A stretch of DNA of 27,066 nt from Chara braunii (taxonomy: Eukaryota; Streptophyta; Charophyceae; Charales; Characeae), in the NCBI GenBank assembly GCA_003427395.1, contig BFEA01001029.1:66511-93576 (forward strand), read 5' to 3'. The translations under genes and the position numbers were made by a program. The notes beneath the pieces were generated by a model. The model was not told the DNA's origin, did no database searches, and was given only the letters and a program-made list of their open reading frames with translations. Positions 20,923 through 27,066 of the stretch are shown here, in pieces; position 1 is the first letter of the stretch, and each line of letters begins with the position of its first letter.

Positions 20923-23900
20923 AACAGACCCTTGGGACTACAGTTCCCCCCAGTGATGCACCTTCATCTGATGAGGTAGGTGAATCTGCAGCTGTTTCAG
21001 TTGAGACTGTATATGAGACTTTGGGGACTGCACGGGCAGCATCCTTCTGCTATGAGGATCCTGACCCGGATCAGGACCCGAGGTAGGATGAGCTTTAGTC
21101 ACTTGCTGCTTCATTCCTTCACCCGAAGGAACAAAAGAAAAGCAAGTCTGATCTCATCCTACTTCGGCCTCTGATCAATCACATCAGGATCAAAGGGCTG
21201 TCTGATTGTGGAGCCACCAGGAACTTCATATCTCCCAGTGCTGTAAAGAAATTGCATCTGGGTATGAAAGTTCAGTAGCTGCAGCAACCTTTGCTGGTCA
21301 GAATAGTTGACTCCACTGTTCTCACGATCAGGGAGAAGGTCAAGGGTATCCCTGTTACCTTCGATAGTGCTGGAGAAGTTAGACATAGGCTGAACTTCTA
21401 CATATTCCCTGATCTACCCTCTGACCTGGTGTTCTCTATGCAGTGGCTAAAGGCCGTCAACCCAAGGATCGACTGGCAGATCCCAAAGGTTGAACTGCCT
21501 AACAGACAGGGGGTGTACCAGCCATGTATGATAGTTGTTGAACACCACCCTAAGACCAGTTGCTACTGTTTGAGAGCGAGGCAGTTCTATGCTCTCTCGC
21601 GCCAGTATGACCATGAGCGCCTGTTCTTAGCTCTGGTCAAGCAGACAGACGCTCCTACTGTTTCCTGTCCTCCTGAGATACAGCAGGTTGTGGACCAGTA
21701 CGCTGATCTGATGCAGGAGCCCTTTGGGCTACCCAACCGGCCAACCAAGCATCGTATTGAGCTACTACCTAGAGCGGTCCCTCCCAAGGGCCGCATCTAC
21801 AGGATGTCCTCTACTGAGCTTGAGGAGCTCAGAAAGCAGCTTGAGACCCTGACCAGCAAAAGCTGGATACGACCGAGCACTTCTGAATTTGGGCCACCAG
21901 TCCTCTTTGTCCCGAAAGGGAATGGACAATTCAGAATGTGCATCGACTACAGGGGTCTCAACAAGATCACTAGGAAGAGTACAAACCCACTTCCTAGGAC
22001 CGATGACCTTCTGGATGTCTATAAGACAGCCTTCAAGACCAGGTATGGTACTTACGAGTTCCTGGTCATGCCATTCGGACTTTGCAACGCCCCAGGTACC
22101 TTCCAGACAGAGATGCACCGCATCTTCAGGCCTTACCTGGACAAGTTCATGGTTCTCAACCTGTATGACATCCTGGTATTCAGCCGAACTGCCAGGGAAC
22201 ATGCGGAGCACTTGGCTCTAGTCCTTCAGTCATTACGTGACAGTCGGTATAAGATTAACAGAGAGAAGTCCTCCTTTGGAGTTCCCTCTGTTATCTATCT
22301 GGGTCATGTAATCTCTGGAGATGGTCTGGCTCCTGAAGCAGCCAATATAGTTGTTATTCAAGAGTGGCCCCAGCCACACACAGTGAGGGATGTGGGGGAC
22401 TTCATGGGTTTAGTCTCATACTACAAAAAGTTTGTCAGGAACTTTTCTGCAGTGGCTGCACCCCTGACCAACCTAACAAAGAAAGACACTCCTTTTCTTT
22501 GGTCCCTTCCCTGTCAGTTGGCCTTCACACGACTCAAGAAGGCCTTGACTCGTGCACCGGTGTTGAAGTTGCATGACACCACTTTGCCATTCATCCTGAC
22601 CACTGACGCCAGTCAGTATGGCATTGGGGCAGTTCTTCAGCAAGATGATGGGAATGGTATACGGCCAGTAGAGTTAATGAGTAAGAAGATCAAGACTCAG
22701 AAGCTTCAGGACTCTACCTACGAGAAAGAGCTGTATGCTCTTGTCTGTGCCCTGAAACATTGGAAGCACTTTCTCCTGGGAAGACACTTCCAAATCTTCT
22801 CAGATCAATCCACATTACAGTGGATGAAGTCTGAGGGGGAGTTAAATGACAAGTTGGCACGATATATTCAGTTCATAGACATGTTTGACTTTGAACTGAA
22901 ACATAAGAAGGGCTGCTACAACAAAGTAGCAGATACCCTCTCTCGTAGGCCTGACTCTTTTGCACTGATCTCCTCTACTCACTCCTTTGGAGAGGAGACC
23001 CGTCAGACCATTGCTCGTCTTCTGCCTCAGGACCCGACTTTTGGGCCCATAGTTAGGAATCTGCAAGCGGATCCCAATTCTGAACCCGGCTATGCCATGA
23101 GCTCAAACTTGTTGTATACCTACAGCAGAGGTGAGGAGCGCTTGTGCATTCCCCAGGATCAGCGGCTCAGGACACTGCTGATGTCAGAGTGTCATGATGC
23201 CCGTGGACACTTTGGGTTCTTAAAGTCATATGCAGCCCTGTCGCAACGCTTCTTCTGGAAGGAGATGCGGAGTGAGCTGCTGCGCTATGTGGAAACCTGT
23301 GAGCTTTGCCAGAGGAACAAGGTCCAACGTAGACCTTCTCTGGGACTACTCAAACCCTTACCCATACCTGATGGCCCTACTGAATATGTGTCGACTGATT
23401 TCACAGATTTAGGCAAGACCACCCCTCGTGGCATGCGTCAGGTAATGGTCTATATGGACAGGTTCTCCAAATACGCAGAGTTCATCCACTTACCAGAGGT
23501 AGCTAGAGTCCCGACTGTGAGAGCAGCCTTTTCAGAGAGGTGGGTCACACACCATGGACCGCCCACTTCTATAGTCAGTGATAGAGACCCCCGATTTTGC
23601 AGCGATGAGTGGCAGTTCTACTGTAAGGACTACCTGCACTCACGATTGGACATGACCTTTGGTCATCATCCTGAAGCCAATGGTCAGGCTGAAGTGATGA
23701 ACCAAGTCTTATTCCAATTGTTGCGTCCGGTCATCTCTCCAGATCAGCAGGACTGGGATCTCCACTTGGCTCGGGCACAGCTTGTTTATAGCATGTCTGT
23801 CCATTTCTCGACTGGGTTCAGTCCATACCGGTTGCACTGGAGACGTGAACCACGTCAGCCTCTCGATGATATCATAGATAAGGCTAAGTCAGACCTGACA

Positions 23901-24491
23901 CCAGGCACTGCAGAGTTCACCAAACGCTACCGCATAGATGCGGAAAGAGCACGGGTGAACTTGTTCAAAGCCCAAAAGGCAATGATTGAACAAGCTAATC
24001 GCCACAGGCGGCCTTCCCCCATCTGAACTGGTGACTATGTCTGGGTAGCGAGTTCTGAGTTGTCAAGGGAGGAGGATATCTCCCCCAAGCTGTTGCCTCG
24101 TTATTTGGGTCCATGGCATGTCTTAGATACAGTGGGTGATGATCCATTTGGTCCATCCTATGTCATAGACGTTCCGCTGCATCTATGAACCTACCCGGTC
24201 TTTCATGCATCTAAGCTGCTTCCATTCACTCCAGCTGATGCATTCCCAGACCGGCCCCCTCAATTTGGTCCACCGATCCCTGGCAAGGGATATGACATGG
24301 AATGGATTGAGGATGAGTGGGGCACAGGTCCCGATCGACAGTATCTTGTGAGGTCCGCCTTCCAGCCTCCTACTGAGAACAGGTGGTTCTACAGGAGGGA
24401 ACTTCTCAAGACAGCAAAGTCAGTTGTTCTGCGATATGAAGCGGCTCAGAAGGGCAACCTTCCTCGCCGTTCACGTCGCCTGCATCCCTAG
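20919..24491 (+). pseudogene. Element A pol: protease, RT, RNase H, integrase, chromodomain-like tail
   Basis: One frame of about 1190 codons with nonsense codons at 21084, 21096, 21276, 24024 and 24186; the longest clear stretch is 21279-24023. Protease: D-C-G-A-T-R-N-F-I at about 21204, with Cys for the usual Ser. [12 protein letters not shown] present, but about 26 codons including motif A are missing at about 22017, and YxDD reads N-L-Y-D (22158-22169). RNase H: T-T-D-A-S-Q-Y near 22600. Integrase: H-D-A-R-G-H finger start (about 23190), C-E-L-C (about 23300), DDE residues in T-D-F-T-D, V-S-D-R-D and G-Q-A-E. The tail near 24290-24460 (Y-D-M-E-W-I ... Q-Y-L-V-R ... N-R-W-F) resembles a divergent chromodomain. 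RT must be inactive. Confidence 0.93.
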
Positions 24492-24501
24492 CTCAGAGGT
24501 C

Positions 24502-24524
24502 CTCGCTCCCCAAGGGGGTAAGCC
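24502..24524 (+). other. Probable polypurine tract region of element A
   Basis: AAGGGGGTAAG lies between the pol stop and the right LTR, where the plus-strand primer tract of LTR elements is expected. It is broken by pyrimidines, so the exact primer is uncertain. Confidence 0.45.
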
Positions 24525-25617
24525 TACAATGACTTGCTGATTTTGATTGTCGAGACTGTCTGCGAGGCTGTACAGTAACAATCGTAGGTTAGATTCGTCA
24601 TTTTGTTGGGGCTGAGGGCTAACCGAGAGACCTACCTGTAGGGAAAATTTGTTAGGGACATATCTGCAAATATGGGAAATATAGGCCCAACACTAAGCCG
24701 AATTTCCTACAGCTACCCCTACTGCATATAGCAGACCTGGGCTACCCCTAGGACGGACAGGCCCGAAGGGGCCTATAACGATAGACGGTCCTATAGCCTA
24801 TAACCGGGTAGGGAGAGGCCGAGAGGCCGAAACTGGAACGATACCGGTCGGTCCAGTCAGTCTAGGTGTAGGCTAGAGTAGTAGAGTTCTATTAAGAGAT
24901 TAGGAAAAGAGATTCGGGACTTTTGGCTGTTCATTTTTCACGAAGCAGCATTTGGAGAAGACAAGCAAGTTGGTGGCGGTGATTGTCTACAGGCGACATC
25001 CTGAGACCCTCGCCGTAGACGGCAGCCATAGTCGGCCCTTCTGAAGGTTGCCAGAGCTGGGGCATCCTCAGCGCATCTACCCCTGAGGGTATCTGCGTCT
25101 GGCCGGGCTATCTCGAGGCTCTTCACTGAGCGTTTGTGGGTGGCGGCAGCCATAGCTGCGTTTTCTTCGTCAGAGTTGTTCAGCGGCACTGAAGACTTCA
25201 TCGCAGGATCTGTTCTTCATCTGGGTGGTTGACGCTGGCCTCTGGGAGGCTGTTTCGGTTGTGCGCTACTAACTGGGTGTAGGGTAGAGAGTGGAGAGTG
25301 GGGTTCTGAGTGTGGCGAGATACTGGAACAAACTCTGTAACGATATCCGGCTTTAATTGGCTCTTCATCAGTGTGAATTCCAATTGTTATCTTCGCAGGT
25401 TTCTTCTTGTGATTGGTTGTTGGGAGTTTGTCAGAGAGTGAGAATCACGCAGTGTCTTCTCCCCATCTGTGCATGGCTGAACTTCCGCTACATACTTTGA
25501 TCTGTGTACAGTTGGACTTTGTCTCCTCTCCCCCTTCTCTTATGCATGTATGGGCGTGTATGAGACTATCTGTGTGTGAGTGGCGGTAAAAATTGTCAGA
25601 CAATCAAGTTCATAACA
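24525..25617 (+). repeat. Element A 3' LTR
   Basis: Full-length partner of 745-1823. It begins TACAATGACT (the G of the expected TG is A here) and ends CATAACA. It carries small insertions near 25150 and 25315 compared with the 5' copy. Confidence 0.92.
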
Positions 25618-25621
25618 GGAG
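25618..25621. repeat. Target site duplication of element A, right copy
   Basis: GGAG directly after the LTR end, equal to 741-744. Confidence 0.75.
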
Positions 25622-25757
25622 TCCCAGCACTGCCAGCAGACTTTTCGGACTTTCTCAGCCCTGAGACGATTCCAAACGTAACCGTAGGGGAACCTGCGGC
25701 CGGATCGACTCCTTTGCAATAACATACCCAGATTTGATCAAATGTCCACCTAATCAA

Positions 25758-26056
25758 ACTACCGTCTTAAACCACTAGTACATTTGCCTCGTGGGAAAAT
25801 AGTGGGCCTCGGGTGGGCCTCCGACCTTTTCAGATGGCCGAACGAAACGACCGCTGACGATCAGATTTATCAATGGTAGCCGTCGTCGAGCCCGGCCTCC
25901 GAATTTTCAGGAGTTTGGCCTAATTTCCCAACACTGGGCGAGGTACTAGTGGTTTAACCCAAATATAGCGCCCGATCATTAGAGTTGTATTTGGGCCTTT
26001 TTTCAGTCCAGATACAACAATAATGACCAGGCGTTCTATCAGGAGAAGACGGTAGT
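25758..26056. repeat. Fold-back or MITE-like cluster of inverted repeats
   Basis: Outer 12-base arms AACTACCGTCTT (25758) and AAGACGGTAGTT (ending about 26056). Inner 15-base arms TTAAACCACTAGTAC (from 25768) and GTACTAGTGGTTTAA (ending about 25957). A 21-base imperfect hairpin lies at 25974-26028. A partial further copy of the inner arm (AAACCACCAGTACATTT) lies near 26388. No coding frame. It could be a non-autonomous DNA transposon with TTAA at its ends, or two overlapping ones. Confidence 0.6.
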
Positions 26057-26471
26057 TACCAAAGGCGAGAAGCACAATTACAAGTATCCAGGTTGGGATT
26101 TGGAATCTGCTTTCACAAAAACACATTTAGAAACAAACATAGAAAGACGACTTCACATATACCAAACATTCATGCTCTTCTGACCAGTGGAAACAAACAC
26201 TCGCCATCAGGCTGAAAGTTTGTTGATGGCAAGAGAACATCTGAAGAAAGCTCATACCTCTTTACAATGAGCACTGAACAGGCGGCATCAGGTGTATACA
26301 TGGACTGTAAGCCATGCTGAATTTGTGGTCGATGTCAGATAGCGACTTCGAGACTATAGAATCCGCACACCACTGTAATACGTACTAAACCACCAGTACA
26401 TTTCCCAACCATTTTGCCGGTTTATGTGCCACAACAAGCATCGTGGCTCATTCTACAGGACCGTGCTGTAG

Positions 26472-26662
26472 GCTGTTGCAAGTATGCTATGCAAACATGT
26501 TCTAAGTGGTGACAAACAGGCACGAGGTGATCTTATCTTGCTGCTGGTACGGCGCACAGGCACGTGCGTAGCCGAACGCCGTCTAGAGTGCAGTGCTGTT
26601 GCAAGTATGCTATGCAAACATGTTCTAAGTGGTGACAAGCAGGCACGAGGTGATCTTATCTT
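26472..26662. repeat. 68-bp direct duplication
   Basis: 26472-26539 and 26595-26662 match at all but one of 68 positions and are separated by 55 bases (period 123). The high identity suggests a recent local duplication. Confidence 0.9.
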
Positions 26663-27066
26663 CAGCGGCATCCGGTGAGTGGCTTGAGGACAGAGTGACA
26701 GAGAGGAGGCTAGATGGTAGGCTAATTAGGGAAGCAGCAGAGGCGGACACATTGTAGCTTAAGGGCTACAACTCTTTTGTTGCATTGATTTGTGGAGGCG
26801 CGAAGAGGGCTTTCATCATCAAGATACCTCAGTGTGTGTTCTCGGCCTTGTGAATGGGCTTTCAGTTTGGTCAATCCTGGAATCATGCATGGCGTGAGCG
26901 TCATGTGCTGGCTTGCACATGCAATGCGTGAGCGCCGTGCGTGTAAGAAGAAAGGAGGCGGGCGGAGGGAGCAGGGGGTATCGACTGCGAGGAGCGCGAG
27001 TGAGATCGTGGAAGGCGTGGAGGGAAGGAGAGCATAGGCAGCGAGGCGACTGAGATGGTGGAAGGT
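26663..27066. other. Right flank, no gene recognised
   Basis: Becomes G/A-rich toward the end with short degenerate repeats of the GTGGAAGG kind. Short frames exist but none is recognisable. The stretches 25622-25757 and 26057-26471 are equally without genes. Confidence 0.55.

Larger units (their letters stand above)
745..25617 (+). mobile_element. Element A: Ty3/gypsy (chromovirus-like) LTR retrotransposon, interrupted by element B
   Basis: The outermost element of the nest. Two direct LTR copies of about 1.08 kb in the same orientation bound it, with a GGAG duplication outside, a tRNA-iMet-type primer binding site after the left LTR, and plus-strand gag, protease, RT, RNase H and integrase ending just before the right LTR. 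Protease-RT-RNase H-integrase is the Ty3/gypsy order. Once element B (2029-18228 plus one CTTG copy) is removed the element is about 8.7 kb. The two LTRs differ at roughly 3-4 percent of positions by eye plus a few indels, so the insertion is old. Gag is rearranged, RT is mutated at catalytic motifs, and several nonsense codons are present, so it is not autonomous. Confidence 0.93.

Noticed and set aside
21279-24023. Domesticated (exapted) pol gene
   Set aside because: RT is mutated at catalytic motifs, stops flank both ends, and it lies within an element with both LTRs and target duplications. No sign of a host promoter or of selection can be shown here.
6207-24491. Alternative genetic code with TGA read as an amino acid
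   Set aside because: TAG codons also interrupt the same genes, there are frameshifts as well, and gag, ORF1 and pol end at normal stops. Decay explains it better.
24938-25201. Minus-strand frame conserved at 1157-1345 and 24938-25201
   Set aside because: Conservation is explained by both lying in LTR copies of element A; there is no independent sign of a protein.
25622-27066. Host gene in the right flank
   Set aside because: Frames are short, overlap repeats and match no family I recognise.

Overview
This is eukaryotic, transposon-dense DNA, most likely from a streptophyte (green plant or charophyte alga). Three things point there: initiator-methionine-type primer binding sites (TGGTATTGGAGC class), Ty3/gypsy chromovirus-like polyproteins, and a non-LTR element with a plant-style C-terminal zf-RVT zinc motif. 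A charophyte such as Chara is my guess, not shown. I see no convincing host gene. Nearly everything between 741 and 25621 is one stack of nested retrotransposons.

Layer 1 is a plus-strand Ty3/gypsy element (here element A) with LTRs at 745-1823 and 24525-25617, flanked by a GGAG target duplication. Its primer binding site (1826-1837) and the first part of its leader lie left of the second insertion. The rest of the leader, gag (about 19614-20922) and pol (20919-24491) lie to the right. Layer 2 is a minus-strand Ty3/gypsy element (element B), 2029-18228, inserted in the leader of A with a CTTG duplication. It has LTRs at 2029-2930 and 17254-18228, a primer binding site at 17241-17252, gag/protease at 15400-12773, RT/RNase H at 12772-11058 and integrase at 4129-2969. 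Layer 3 is a plus-strand LINE-like element, about 4130-11057, with ORF1, ORF2 (endonuclease, RT, zinc motif) and a 34-base poly(A) tail. It splits the integrase zinc finger of B. The order of insertion is therefore A, then B, then the LINE.

All three are decayed. A has lost about 26 codons around RT motif A, has a mutated YxDD box, and carries several nonsense codons. B has a frameshift before the end of RNase H, nonsense codons in gag-pol, and its CCHC knuckle out of frame. The LINE has three nonsense codons and several frameshifts. A still shows a textbook A_AAA_AAC heptamer directly before the gag stop, with pol open in the -1 frame and an 11-bp inverted repeat overlapping it: a good candidate for programmed -1 frameshifting.

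The flanks (1-740 and 25622-27066) hold microsatellites, a fold-back/MITE-like cluster of inverted repeats (25758-26056) and a 68-bp direct duplication (26472-26662). A 226-base run of N (16778-17003) sits inside a (CT)n tract in the leader of B.
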